DNA from: Benincasa hispida
Lineage: Eukaryota > Streptophyta > Magnoliopsida > Cucurbitales > Cucurbitaceae
Direction of reading: 5' to 3'
NCBI RefSeq assembly: GCF_009727055.1
Contig: NC_052350.1
Span: 37,094,874 to 37,158,873, forward strand
DNA: 64,000 nt
Shown here in pieces: positions 10,662 to 22,429 of the stretch. The notes below the pieces were generated by a model. It ran no database searches, was not told where the DNA came from, and saw only the letters and a list, made by a program, of their open reading frames with translations. How positions within the stretch are numbered: position 1 is the stretch's first letter; each line of letters begins with the position of its first letter. Both the position numbers and the translations under genes were made by a program.

Positions 10662-12340
10662 TTAGTCAAAACGTGTTGTCCCATAGACCCATACTCTGCA
10701 GGTGACCCTCAAACACCTTAGCCGTGAGGGTTCTGTAAACGAATCAGCAACATTGTGCTCTGAAGCTATCTGCATGACGATCACGTCTCCTCGATGCATA
10801 ATCTCTCGGATGAGATTATACTTCCACTCAATGTGTTTGTCGCGCTTATGACTACTAGGCTCTCGAGAATTAGCCACAGCACCACTATTATCACAAAAAA
10901 GTGTGATGGGCTTTGACATGTCTGAAACGACTTCTAGATCCGTCAAGAATTTCTTGAGCCAAACAATTTCCTTAGCAGCTTTACAAGCCTCTACATACTC
11001 GGCCTCCATAATGGAGTTAGCAATGCACCCTTGCTTGGTTCTCCTCCAAACTACTGCTCCTTCGTTAAGAGTAAACACTGATCCTGATGTGGATTTCCTA
11101 GAATCCTTATCAGTCTAAAAATTAGAGTCTGTGTGTATCCAATAAGGATCAGATCCTTAGAACCATACATGAGCATGTAGTCCCTCATACTCCGTAGATA
11201 CTTGAGGATTATTTTTAATGGCGGTCCAATGATCAAATCCCGAATTAGAATGATATCTATTGAATATCCCCACTGCATAGAAGATGTCAGGTCTCATACA
11301 TAACATCGCATACATCAGGCTGCCAACAGCCGATGCATAGGGGATCCGTCTCATTTCCTCAACCTCTTTAGGTGTCTTAGGACACTGTTCCTTAGATGAT
11401 ATCACTCCATGCCTGAAATGTAATAAGCCTCTCTTGGAGTTCTAAATCGAATACTTGACTAGCATCTTGTCAATATACGATGCTTGAGATAGAGCTAATG
11501 TTTTGTTCTTTCGATCTCGAAATATCTGAATTTCCAGAATAAACTGAACCTCTCCCAAATCTTTCATTTGGAATTGGGTCGCTAGCCAGTTCTTAACTTC
11601 AGTCAGTAGACCTACATCATTCCCAATAAGTAGGATATCATCTACATATAACACGAAGAAAGCTACTGAACTGTTGTTGATCCTCTTGTATACACAAGAC
11701 TCATCAACATTTTGATCAAAGCCATAAGATTTTATTGCAGTATCAAATATTATGTTCCAAGATCGAGAAGCTTGTTTCAGTCCATAAATGGACTGACTAA
11801 GCCTGCAAACCCTTTGCTCTTGACCTTGGGTTATGAATCCCTCGAGCTACTTTATATAAATGGTCTCTTCAAGATTGACATTCAGAAAGGCAGTCTTGAC
11901 ATCCACTTGCCAAATCTCATAGTCATAATATGAGGCAATGGACAGGAGGATTCTGATAGACTTCAGCACGACAACAGTTGAGAAAGTCTCCTCATAGTCA
12001 ACTCCCTCAACTTGGGTATAACTCTTTACCACCAGTCTAGTCTTAAAGGTTTGCACCTTTCCATCAGCATTCCATTTTCTCTTCTAGATCCATTTCCAAC
12101 CTATAAGTTTTGCCCCATCATGTTGATCTACAAGATCTCATACTGAATTGAAGTATTTGACTCCATTTCGAGATCCATAGCTTTCATCCACTCATCTTTG
12201 TCAATATCCTCCATTTCTTTCTTGTAAGACAATGGATCCTCAACATATTTGTCAGCTATTATAGCAGGGATTTCAGTTAAACCCATGTAACGGACAAGTG
12301 GGTTCGCAACCCTCTCACTGCATCGAGGTTGCCTTAACAC
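10662..12340 (-). pseudogene. Ty1/copia pol: reverse transcriptase and RNase H, broken
   Basis: Reading downwards from 12340, the RT opening (VDVKTAFLN near 11880-11900) is followed by the active-site MLYVDDILLIGNDVG at about 11610-11654. The copia-typical RRIPYASAVGSLMYA lies near 11320-11360. RNase H follows at 10662-11078, with MEAEYVEACKAAKE, FCDNSGAVAN and HKRDKHIEWKYNLIREI. The protein would copy element RNA into DNA and remove the template. Several frameshifts and stops divide the region into at least five ORFs, so it is dead. It is continuous with the integrase upstream and the polypurine tract downstream. Confidence 0.82.
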
Positions 12341-12546
12341 TTGAGGTGGATTTGACCTACTAGTTGATCCAACTTCAACAACTCTTGTTGAGGTGTTGGG
12401 TTATTCAACATCTTTTTTTGAAGATTCAGTAGTTTCTTTGGAAAGTTCGTTCAACACAATTTTACTACGGAGCTTGTGTTCTCTTATGTGGTCTTCTTCA
12501 AGAAAAGTAGCATTTGTCGATACAAACACTTTTTTTTTATTTTGAG

Positions 12547-13300
12547 TCAAAGAAGTAACCACCTCTCGTTCCTTTGGGGTAGCCTACAAATAGCACAATT
12601 TTGAACGAGATTGCAATTTCTTAGGATTAGCTTCAAGTACATATGTTGGGTAATCCCAAATTCTGAAATGATGTAAACTAGCTTTACGACCATTCCATAA
12701 TTCCAAAGGTGTTTGAGTAACACTCTTGGATGGAACACAATTCAAAATAGATGTTGTTGTCTCTATTGCATAACCCCAAAACGAGTTAGGTAAGAAAGCA
12801 TAACTCATCACATACCGAACCATGTCCAACAAGGTTCGATTTCTCCTTTCTAATACATAGTTCTACTGAGATGTACCAGGTGCTTAGAGTTAGGATACAA
12901 TTCCATGTTCTATCATATAGTTTTGGAATTTCAAATCCATAAACTCTCCACCTCGATCAGATCAAAATGTCTTTATTGTTTGATTTAATGCATTTTCTAC
13001 TTCAGCCTTGAATTCTTTGAACTTTTCAAAAGATTCAGACTTATGTTGCATTTAATAAATGTACTCATATCTTGAATAATCATCAGTAAAAGTGATAAAA
13101 TACTCATAACCTTCTTTAGCTTTTATATTCATCAGACCACATAGGTCTGAATGTACTAGCTCTAAAGGTTCTTTGGCACTGCGACCTTTTCCAATAAAGG
13201 TTCTTTTAGTCATTTTGCCTTCAAGGCATGACTCATACACAAGTAAAGAATTTTCTTCTAACTCGCTTAGAAGTCCATTCTTCACCCATCTCTCAATTCT
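12547..13300 (-). pseudogene. Ty1/copia integrase, broken
   Basis: On the minus strand, SCLEGKMTKR (end of the GAG-pre-integrase zinc region) leads into LELVHSDLCGLM, which holds the first catalytic Asp, and then ITFTDDYSRYEYIY. Further down, FLPNSFWGYAIETT and PLELWNGRK mark the C-terminal half of the core. Integrase would insert the cDNA. Stops and frameshifts separate these parts, including stops between about 12832 and 13052. Confidence 0.8.
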
Positions 13301-13432
13301 ATTGAGATTAATGTGTCCTAGTTTTAGGTGCCAAAGCTGGGCATTTTCTTTAGGAGAAGTTTTAAGTATTTTATGTTAAGTTACCATAGTTGTAAACATC
13401 TTAGTATTATGGAGAGCTTTAGTAGCTAACGG

Positions 13433-13687
13433 TCATAACACATATAAATTATTTTCCAGATCAGCTGAACAAATATTGACACCATTCTTAGAAATAAGCA
13501 CTTTATTTACAAGAAAATTAATACAATATGATTGCTCTAGCAAACACTTTACAAAAATTAAGTTCCTTTTCAAAGCAGGAACCACATATACATTTTTTAG
13601 TAAAATGAATTTATTTTGTAAAGTCAATTGGAGACCTCTCACTGCCACAGTCGAGATGACATGCCCAGTTCCAACCCGCATCGTCAT
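13433..13687 (-). pseudogene. Ty1/copia protease to pre-integrase region, broken
   Basis: The minus-strand ORF contains GHVISTVAVRGLQLTL and LKNVYVVPALKRNLIFV. This is the conserved stretch after the aspartic protease active site in copia polyproteins, where the L.NVLYVP..K.NL block is diagnostic. The active-site part itself lies near 13690-13770 and is degraded. It is a relic. Confidence 0.7.
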
Positions 13688-13768
13688 CTCACCAGCATCA
13701 AATTACCACCATGAACTAATTTCTTGAAATGAAGAACAAACGTGGGTAGTGGTGCCAGAATCTATAAT

Positions 13769-14686
13769 TCAGGCAGAATCATCATTCTCCACTAAACATG
13801 TTTCCGATACAAGCAAATCAAATTTACCTTGCTTGGGCTTCTTCTTTTCTGCTAAGTATTTGCGACATTTCCTCTTCCAATGCCCATCTTGGTTGCAATG
13901 GAAACATATTTCCTTTGCAGCCTTGGCTTTCTTTTGAGCAATGGTCTGTGGGTTAGCTTTCATCTTTCCACCTTTCTTCTTCTTGCAATTTTTATTGCCG
14001 GAGGAAGAAGGTATAGACTTTCTCCCAAAGGTCGAACCTCTATGGAACTTCTTAGAGGATGAAGCAACATTTGCTTCACCCTTCTGTCCCTTGCTTTTCA
14101 TCAAGGATTAGAAGGTCTGTAGTTCGTTAAGGAGGGTGGTTAGGTTGTAGTCAATCTTGTTCAAAACAGCATTGATCTAGAAATGAAGGAAACTTTCAGG
14201 TAAAGATTCCAAAATGAAGCTAACCTGGCTGGCTTCATCGATGATGGACCCATTCATCTTCACCACGTTGAAGTGGACCATCATGTTAAGAACATGTTCT
14301 CAAACAAATGCCCCTTCTTGCATACAGGCATTGAAGATGTGTTTGAGAGCATCATGTCTGAGCTATGCAGACGGTTGTCCGAACATTCCCTTCAGGGACT
14401 CCATGATCTCATGGGTTGTGAGCATAGGCTCATGCTTCTTGCCCAAGACTTTAGAAAGACTATCCAAGATGTATGCTCGAGGACTTTTGTTTGCCTATGT
14501 CTATCGTTCGTATGCTTTTTAAACAATTCAAGCAGCACTAGGAGCTGGAATGGGAGGACAGTCCTCCATCAGAACAAAACAAAGGACATCGATTATTAAA
14601 ATTGTGTTGATCGTGTTTTTCCACGTTATGTAGTTTTTGCCAATTAATTTATCAGCAGCGAGCAAATTTAAAGTAGCGGTAGCCAT
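13769..14686 (-). pseudogene. gag: Ty1/copia gag with zinc knuckle, broken
   Basis: The minus-strand ATG is at 14684-14686 (MATAT). Next come a gag core with the copia DKLIGKNY-type opening, which is repeated in the second copia at 20346, and a nucleocapsid region with a CCHC knuckle CFHCNQDGHWKRKC at about 13860-13905. The low-complexity Lys-rich stretch before the knuckle is usual for this family. Stops and frameshifts around 14110-14220 and 14540-14570 break it. The plus-strand ORFs across 14214-14599 are shadows. Confidence 0.75.
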
Positions 14687-14990
14687 TGAAAAAAATTTGC
14701 TGAAACATACAAATTATTTATAATTAGTTTATATGCATTAAACCACTAAGACAACAAATTAGTTTTTAGCAAAATAGTCTAATGTACCATAAGTGAAATC
14801 TATTTTGTAATGATGTTTCAGTGACTCAGGATAAAAGTCACCTTAGGGTGATCAAGTGGCCCTTTAATAAAATGAGACATTCGTAACCATTAGACAGAAA
14901 TAACACTTTGTCACTATAACTAACAGGCACTATTGTTCGGTCAGAATTTTTAACTTGCTTAACAATTCTTGTAAGTGTAACCCCTCCTTT
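14687..14990 (-). other. Copia leader fragment
   Basis: This noncoding stretch upstream of the gag start is similar in wording to 20347-20620, upstream of the gag of the second copia (both share GTGTAAYCC-type text near their far ends). The rest of this element's leader and its 5' LTR are missing. It is fused at about 14990 to the truncated LTR of the neighbouring copia. Confidence 0.55.
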
Positions 14991-15428
14991 TAGGTTCTAA
15001 AGTAAGAGTGACTTATTTCTTGTTTGTTCTTATGAAAACTCATTGCACAGGACACCCCATCTCCTCATGTCACCACATGAACGAATCAGGATCACTTCGT
15101 TTGTAGCACTTTACAACTCCTTGTGACAGCTACAGAGTGAGCCACATCTGGTAGCGTTACCAGAAGACACCCAATCTTATTCGTATACTATAGATCATTT
15201 TGACTATTTACTCGAATCTGATCCACTTTTATGTCTCCACATAAAGTTCAAATACTCATTTAATAGGCATGGATCTTTTAGTTTATTGGATTTATTTCTA
15301 ATACGAAATAAACAATTCATAAACTCAATAACAACTTTATTGAATCAAACTTCAATAATAACTTTATTGAATTTCAGAATAAGTTTATTGTTTTACAAAC
15401 CACGAGTTTTAGGACATAAAACCCAACA
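14990..15428 (-). repeat. 3' LTR (family B) of copia X, truncated
   Basis: On the minus strand it begins TGTTGGGTTTTATGTCC at 15428, preceded by the tract CCAAGTGGGAGTT. It matches the first about 430 bases of the family-B solo LTR that starts at 24303 and runs leftward. The remaining about 1.4 kb of a family-B LTR is absent, so a deletion joined it to the leader of the neighbouring copia. Confidence 0.7.
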
Positions 15429-16780
15429 AACTCCCACTTGGACTAAAACTCCAATGGTAATATACATATGAATACATAATATTAAACTAGGGCATCACAT
15501 ACCCATGTACCTATAGGTATCACATACCCATTCTTAGGTATCACATACCCATGGGTGTCTGTTTCTCCCACTTGCCCTAGGTTATATAACTCGTAGTCCT
15601 AGTCTCATTAAGTGATCCTCAAACACTTTAGCCGAGAGGATGTCTGAAAATACATTAATATACAATGGACTTCCATTCAAAATATAGGGAATGCATCTTA
15701 TTTCCACAACTTCTTGTTTCTCGATCCTGTCACCCAGACTGGATGACTTGAGTTTCTACTAAACCCAATTTTGGCTAGGTTGTCATACATTCCTCCCACT
15801 ACATCGAGGTACCCTCAACTCTTTGTGTAAGATGCATCTGACCTGTCCAAACAACTTTTGTTATAGTTTCAGCTTTAATCAATAACTCTTTATTAATATA
15901 CACTTTGCTTTTTATGGAAACTAAATAATACATGGTGATCTCGTATACTTTTCTGAAAAATTTTACATTTTTCAACACAAACATTTGATTTACTCTTACT
16001 CGAAAAGTATACTACTTTTGGGTTGACTATAGATATGTCATCTGAACGATATTCTAATATTTAAGGGTTCGACACTAACACATGTGTCGATCTATTCCAG
16101 ATTTTGAACTATGTAAACATCTTTTACATATCATAAATAGTTTTCATGAGTTCTCCATATCTCATATGGAATTTCAGAAGCACATTAAAATTGGAATATT
16201 GTTCAAAACAATTAAGACAACTAGGTATAGAGTATTGCCACTTGATTTCATGTTCTATCAAAATAGCCCTAGAAATCTCAGACTCTCTGTATTCTTTACC
16301 TAACAAGTTTTATACACCTTGAACCTTTCAAGTGTTCTAAACTTATTACTTAGGAAAACATAACCATTTGCGTTATTGTTTTCCAACCGTTAAATATCTA
16401 AATATTTGAAATGGCCTTGAACTTTAGTTGATTTTAATAGAACTTGATTTATAGTAGAACAAATATAAAAATATTTTTTGCTAACGAACATTTCATTTAT
16501 AACAAAAGGATTTTATACAACTTGTCCTTTACAAAAGATAAAATAACTTTTATTAAATTAACAAAAGTAAAATGATTTATCTTCTGTCAACAACTCCAAA
16601 ATCTCCAACTGGTCTTTCTGAGATATTCATGTCCAATACGTGGACCATTATCTCATTGTGAGCAATCCTTAGGAACTAGTTTCCTTGTTTTCCTTTCTCT
16701 ATTCTTTCCTCTGCAAGGTATTGTGGGTAGTTTCTCTTCCAGTGCCCGTCCTCACTATAGTAGAAACATTTTCCTTTGAG
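15429..16780 (-). pseudogene. Copia X: polypurine tract and decayed pol/gag remains
   Basis: The polypurine tract is at 15429-15441. Text near 15600-15650 parallels the RNase H end of the first copia (a CCTCAAACAC..TTAGCCG phrase). From about 15650 to 16580 only scattered pol-like wording survives. Far too little DNA is present for a whole pol, so there was internal deletion as well as decay. At about 16725-16775 the minus strand gives a degenerate CCHC knuckle (CFYYSEDGHWKRN) homologous to that at 13880. A 3-fold imperfect repeat of GGTATCACATACCCAT lies at 15493-15551. No intact ORF exists. Confidence 0.6.
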
Positions 16781-19607
16781 GGTAAGTCTTTCTCTTACTC
16801 ACTCCCAAGTTCCTCTCGACCTCAGGTTCATGGTCGGTAGGGTCAAGTTCCCATCAACCATTTGTTTGCTTCGTCTGCCACCTCTTCTCGACATCTTTAC
16901 CTAATTGATAGTACACATATTAGGGACTCATACCACTGGGACCTAGACATAAGCATGAACTCTCTCTCATTCCAAAAACCTTATGTTTTGATACTAATTT
17001 ATCACACCCCCTCCCGGTTTACCCTCTAAAACTGAAAAAGGATATGAGGGTAGTAGTTACCGACCGATTTTCCAGACTTACTGCCTAACTTAAGTGAAAC
17101 CTTCTTAAAACCTCAATATGCAAAATGACTTGGCAATAAAACAACCATGACATAATCCAGCGTAAGACTTAATTACAGTTCCAAAAACAAACATATGTCC
17201 AACGAATTAAAATGATAAGAATAAACATGGGTCCCAAAGAAAATAAGTTTCACAAGTCCCAGATTCCTCTCCAAATATGTGTACATCAAAACAAGCTTAA
17301 CCTAAGCTTCTTCCTTTGATATCTGAACTTTAGGTGGCAAGCTACAGTGGATTCAACCGCGAGGAAACTGACCGCTACCTGGGAAAAGGAAAATATTTGA
17401 AAACAGTGAGCTAGTTGCCCAGTGAGTGACTCATAGAAATACATCTTTTCTCAAGCCTTTCATATGCATTAATGTAAATGAACAAACATGCTGGAAATAA
17501 TCTCAAGCAACTTACATAGTATCATACATTAATCATAGCATTCTAATCAATCATACTGTCAAACCTTATTTGAGAACGAGCATTCATAGCTCAAGCTCCC
17601 AACGTCCATTCATGGTCGTGAGACCCATACTTTGATCCGTTATGAAGACTGTAGCCAAAAGACCCATACTTCGGCCTCTCATAAAGAACTACCTACGTGC
17701 ACGTGGAGTATACTAAGTACCATCAACACCTTAGGTACTTTCTTGGATACCTTCTATACCTTCGGTACCCAGTATATTAGAAACGTAACTTCATAGGAAA
17801 TTCAATCATCATAAGCTTTAGGCTTAGCACTTACCTAGCTTTCGCCATAAATGCATTATTACCATTCAACATGCATGCTTCACAATTATAAACATGTAGT
17901 TGCAATACTCTTTCATACATTCTTAACATACGCGGGGATTATTAAAACTCATTTAAATAACTTTAAAAATCATGCTTAGGAAATGCCATGAACTCTTTAA
18001 AATATAAGTATAAACTTTAGTTGCTTGAAAAACCCATGAACGTTAGCATGAAATTCATTTGGAACGCATGTCCCTTTTTGTGTACATATTTGAAAACATT
18101 TAGTCACGCACGGATCTTTAGGCTTGGTTATTCCTAAGCTTTGTAGGTCTTCTTAATGGACGTAGCTCATACACGTAAAAGAATAAGAGTTTAGTTTCCA
18201 TTTTGGCCTCCCTTTTGAGACTACTCTTTTAACTAAGCTCATACTTAGCAAGGGGTTTCCTATTCGTCCAACATTTCCATATTCAACTTCTAACGTAAAT
18301 AACACGAAAACTAGAACTCATTTTAAGAAAGTTCCTTCTCCAAACATGTTAAAAATTTTGTTAACAATGTTATGTCAAAGTTTCAGCATGAAAATCCTTG
18401 GGATTTAACCTGGGCCTTCAAATGTTTCCAGAAATCCCTAACCGCAACTACCTGCTTGAGCAAAGATTCTAGGTTTAACTTCCAAAATATGTAACTTAAA
18501 CCCTAGACCTTTTCTTGCCAAAGTTTCTTCTACAAACTTACTTGAAATGGTGTTCACAATAATAACTTGAAGTTTAGCTTGAAAATCCAAATGGTTTGGT
18601 CTAGATCTATGTTTCTTCGTCGAGTGCCCAAAAACACCCAAAAATGAACCTTCGACTCTTCCTTCCTTTTCCGACCCTCTTTTCTGCAAGAACTCCCTTC
18701 TAAAGCTCTATTTCAAACACTAGACTCATAGATCTTTCCAACGACACCAAGTTCGTCTGGTTTGCTTGAGCAAATTTTCCAAAACGAGCCCTTGAAGTTC
18801 TCTTCCCTTTTTATACTACTGTCCAGCCCTTTGCATGAAATCTCCTAAAGTTATCTCACCCACTAGTGGAGATTAAGGGTCAAGATTAAGCCATCTGTCT
18901 GGGTAACTAAAAGAGAAGTTTAAAACTGAGCATTTCGAGTAATTTGATCCTCGCTGGGAAAACTCAATGGAAAATTCCATGGCTCTCTGTTGAATACTCG
19001 ATAGGAAGGACTCGATACTCGATGGGAAACTCGGTGCTGAAAGCTTGCTCGATGCACGTTCCTTACTTGATCGCTCATACTCGATGTGCGACCCTTCCTC
19101 GTTTACATTCGACGCTCGACCTCTTCCTCGATCACTTATACTCGACACTCAATCCTTCCTCGATCACTTATACTTCACCCTCGACAATCGCCTCCTTCCT
19201 CGCTCACATATACTCGAGACTTGGCAGCATATACTCGATGCTCGCTCTTCCTCGATCACTTATACTCGACACTCAATCCTTCCTCGATCACTTATACTTG
19301 ACACTCGACCCTTCCTCGATCACTTATACTCGACGCTCGGCAACATTTACTCGATGCTTGCCTTGCGCTCACTCAATGCTCAATTACCCCTCGACACAAC
19401 CAACACTTAGCCAGAAATTCTCTTTGTAAGGCTAGATTAATAAGTAATCGAGAGTTAAGTTTCCATACTTAAACATTTTCCTTCTTCAAACTTATCATTT
19501 ACCTCAAAACGCACAAATCCAATCTAACTTAAATATTTAACCCAAAATTTTGTTTAACTTAAACAATAAACATAATTAAAAAGGGAAAGTAAGGTGTGGG
19601 TTTTACA
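16781..19607 (-). mobile_element. Truncated Ty3/gypsy-like element inserted in the gag of copia X
   Basis: On the minus strand an LTR starts TGTAAAACCC at 19607 and ends GGGGTGTGATA at 17000 (about 2.6 kb). It is followed by a primer-site-like TTAGTATCAAAACATAA (compare TTGGTATCAGAGCATAA for tRNA-Met). A short gag opening, MSRRGGRRSKQ, starts at 16894 and is lost by 16781, where copia zinc-knuckle sequence resumes. The copia gag continues on the other side at 19608. The rest of the element and its 3' LTR were therefore deleted. The last LTR base pair is TA where CA is expected. The gypsy assignment rests on the LTR ending and leader style. Confidence 0.6.
19000..19410. repeat. Tandem CTCGA-rich array inside the gypsy LTR
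   Basis: A unit of about 32 bases, typified by TTCCTCGATCACTTATACTC, recurs at least six times between about 19125 and 19345, with related CTCGAT/ACTCGA wording from about 19000 to 19410. Several overlapping ORFs arise only because the unit lacks stops in some frames. The array lies inside the LTR rather than at its edge. Confidence 0.8.
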
Positions 19608-20346
19608 TTTTCTCTTTCCCTTTGTTCTTCTTCACGAGAATACTTTTATTCTTAGAAGAAGAAGCAACATTAGACTTTTTAGAGGACAATCCTCTTTTCT
19701 CAATAGAGGCAATATTTACCTCCACTTCGTGTCCTTTTGTTTTTCAAAATGGACTGAGAAGCCTGCAACTCATTGAGAAGTGTAGTCGGGTTGTATTCTA
19801 TCTTGTTCATTAACGCATTAGTGCGAAGTTGCAAAAAGCTCTTCGGAAGAGACTCTAGAATAAAACTGGCTTGACTCCTCTTGTCTATGAAAGCTCTATT
19901 TACCTCTGCCACATTGAAGTGGACCATCATGTCCATGACATGTTCTCTAACAGAGGCCCATTCTTTCATTCGACAGTTGTAAACGTATTTGATAGCATCA
20001 TGCCTTAGGAGAAGGACAGTTGTCCAAACATCCCATGTAGAGATTCAATCTCTTTGGTAGTACTCATGCTTTCATGTTTCTTAGCCAAGACATCAGATAT
20101 GCTAGCAAGAATGTAGGCACGGGCTTTCTCATTCGCCATCGTCCATTTTTCGTATGCTTCTCGAACAGTTCGGTTTTCATTTGAGCTAGGGATGGGAGGA
20201 CACTCCTTTGTTAAAACGAACCTTAAATCGTCTATCACTAGTAATGTATTCAAATTTGATTTCCATGTAGCATAATTGTCCCCAGTTAATTTATCAAAAG
20301 CCAACAATTGTATCAATAAACTAATCAATCTGAAAAATATAAACAA
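19608..20346 (-). pseudogene. gag: Copia X gag, N-terminal and core part, broken
   Basis: The minus-strand frame contains LLAFDKLTGDNYATWKSNLN near its start (about 20250-20330), EAYEKWTMANEKARAYILASISD, and later AEVNRAFIDKRSQASFILESLPKSF. These are core features of plant copia Gag, formerly annotated as UBN2-type gag. A frameshift or gap around 19970-20005 separates the two halves. At 19608 it is cut by the gypsy LTR, and its zinc-knuckle end lies on the far side at about 16725-16780. It is a relic. Confidence 0.75.
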
Positions 20347-20870
20347 ATTCTCTATTAATGATCGCTTTTAAACCCAATCATGTTTTATCAAAGTAATAAT
20401 GTACCCAAAATGCATTATTTTTGCAACGATACTATAGTAAGTCAGAATAAGTGCTACCGAGGGATAATCAACTACTCTTTCACTAAAGTAAGACATTCTT
20501 GACTAAAACTATTTCTAGAGTAACTCTTATTCCTATAGCCATTTAGTTACCGTTTTTGGTCAAAACTTACTAACACTTAGTAATTCTATAAGTGTAATCC
20601 TCCATTTTTAGATCTCAGAGATTAGCGGCCCCAAAGATGCTACTGAATTGGAGAGTTAAAGTTGGGAAACAACCTAAGAAATCCTATCCATTCCTGGAGT
20701 TTGAGTTATTCCGAATCCCATGTTACAACCCTCCGGAGGGATAGCCGTCGTTAAACGACTAGCAAGGACCGCTTAAAGCTAACCAGCAGGCGCAACATAA
20801 GAATCTCACGGTCCAAACCAATAGAAGAGACCGCAGGACACGTTGACACATATCCTTCACCCACTTACTA

Positions 20871-21290
20871 TGAACTACTTCCCCCATTCACCTTGATCTT
20901 GATCCATACGAACACTTTCCGAATGAAGGTTACTTCCAGGGTGACACGATACATCGTATATATCTCACGGTGTGAACTTTCTTGGGACGTGAGAGTTGAA
21001 ATCAATATATCACATATTTGATTTTCTAATGAACAACTTCCCCTTATTCACCTTAATCTTGATTCATGCAAACACTTTCTGAATCGAGGTCATTTCTAGG
21101 GTGACAGGAAGCGTCGTATGAATCTCACGGTGTGAACTCTTTTAGGGACGTGAGAATTAAAATCAAAACATTGTGTATTTGATTTTAATATAAACAACTT
21201 CCCATATTCATCTTAATCTCGATTCATGCAAACACTTTTTGTCGTATGAATCTCGATGTGAACTCTTAGGGACGCGAGAGCTAAAAACAA
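20871..21290. repeat. Three-copy tandem repeat, about 160-bp unit
   Basis: Copies begin at 20871, 21030 and 21191, each opening TRAACWACTTCCC and carrying CCTTRATCTTGATYCATRCR, then AAYCTCACGGTGTGAACT and GACGTGAGA. The third copy is internally shortened. Spacing is 159 and 161 bases. The copies are divergent, so the expansion is old. Confidence 0.8.
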
Positions 21291-22224
21291 CATATCATAT
21301 ATGTTATTAATCTCCAACTGAATCGTTCTAACAACATATCATATACGTTTATTAAATTCCCACTGAAGCGTTCTAACAACATATCATATATGTTATTTAA
21401 ACTTCCACTAAAGTGTTCTACTAATTGCTAGATATATTTATACTTAGGTTTGTTCTGGCTAATTAAACAACATAAGTCTAGGTGTTTATCCAAGTATAAC
21501 GTTTATATTTAGATTTAACCTACGATGTCTAGGTGATAAACCAGTTTAAAAATCTCACACCACTCACGTATTGCTCATAAAACTGGTTAACAACACTCAA
21601 TTATTCGATCATAATCCCCAGGTAGGAGGTGTTCCTAAACCATCAACTTAAATACACCTAGCCTTAGATAAGATTATATATCGATTGAGTTTGTAACTGA
21701 AGTTTTATAAGCTAACGACCTATTTCAACTATTTAAACAAGTAGTTAGCCTACATGAGCATGGAACTTATCTTTGTTATGGATTTTTATTATCTAATCTA
21801 ATTTTATAGCAACTTATAAAACTTTAGACATGTTGTACATCCATAACATATATCAGATATCTCATGATTTAATATAACACTTATATTAAAACATCTAAAA
21901 CCCTAAACATGCATACTATATATTAGAACACCTTATAACATACTTTCAATGCATGTAACATGTTTCCTGTGGTGGGATTTTAAATCTACATGGCATATTA
22001 TATGCACATACAAGTTTTATTTAATTATAACATACAACACATACATAAATAATTAAACACAAACTGATACGGTTTTAGTTTTACTATTTTCAAGTAAAAA
22101 AAAAGGCTAAATTATTGCAATAATAACCAAAACTGGCTCCAAAACACTTCTGGATCGCTCGAACCGCCCTGAACGGGACCCGAACCTCTCTAACTGAACT
22201 TCCAATGTTCAAAATTGGGCTGAA

Positions 22225-22429
22225 CCTGGCTTAATGCCATCGAGTACCATCGAGTATTCTATATTTTTTTAATGCCATCGACCATTGAGTAATCGAGTAA
22301 TCGAGTACAATCGAGTAAATGCCATCGAATACCATTAAGCATCAAGTAATTACCAAAATACCATCGAGTAAATGCCATCGAGTACCATCGAGCATCGAGT
22401 AATTACTAAAATACCATCGAGTACCATCA
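22225..22429. repeat. CCATCGAGTA-type degenerate array (left part)
   Basis: Words such as GCCATCGAGTA, ACCATCGAGTA and GAGCATCGAGTAATTAC recur about every 10-35 bases. The array is split by two solo LTRs. Further pieces are 24304-24321 and 26395-26475, so the original array was about 300 bases long in the leader of copia X. Confidence 0.75.

Larger units (their letters stand above)
20347..22429 (-). other. Long noncoding leader of copia X
   Basis: This lies between the gag start and the CGAT-type array that leads to the primer site. No ORF of substance is present. It contains the three-copy tandem repeat at 20871-21290 and, at 21287-21420, about three imperfect copies of a unit of about 50 bases built on AACATATCATATATGTTATT. 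Counting pieces beyond the two nested solo LTRs, the leader totals about 2.5 kb, which is long for a copia. Confidence 0.55.

Noticed and set aside
14214..14599. Plus-strand ORFs of about 100 codons
   Set aside because: They are antisense to copia gag and follow its composition.
19000..19410. CRISPR-like or satellite array
   Set aside because: The units are degenerate with no constant spacer structure, lie inside an LTR, and the genome is a plant.
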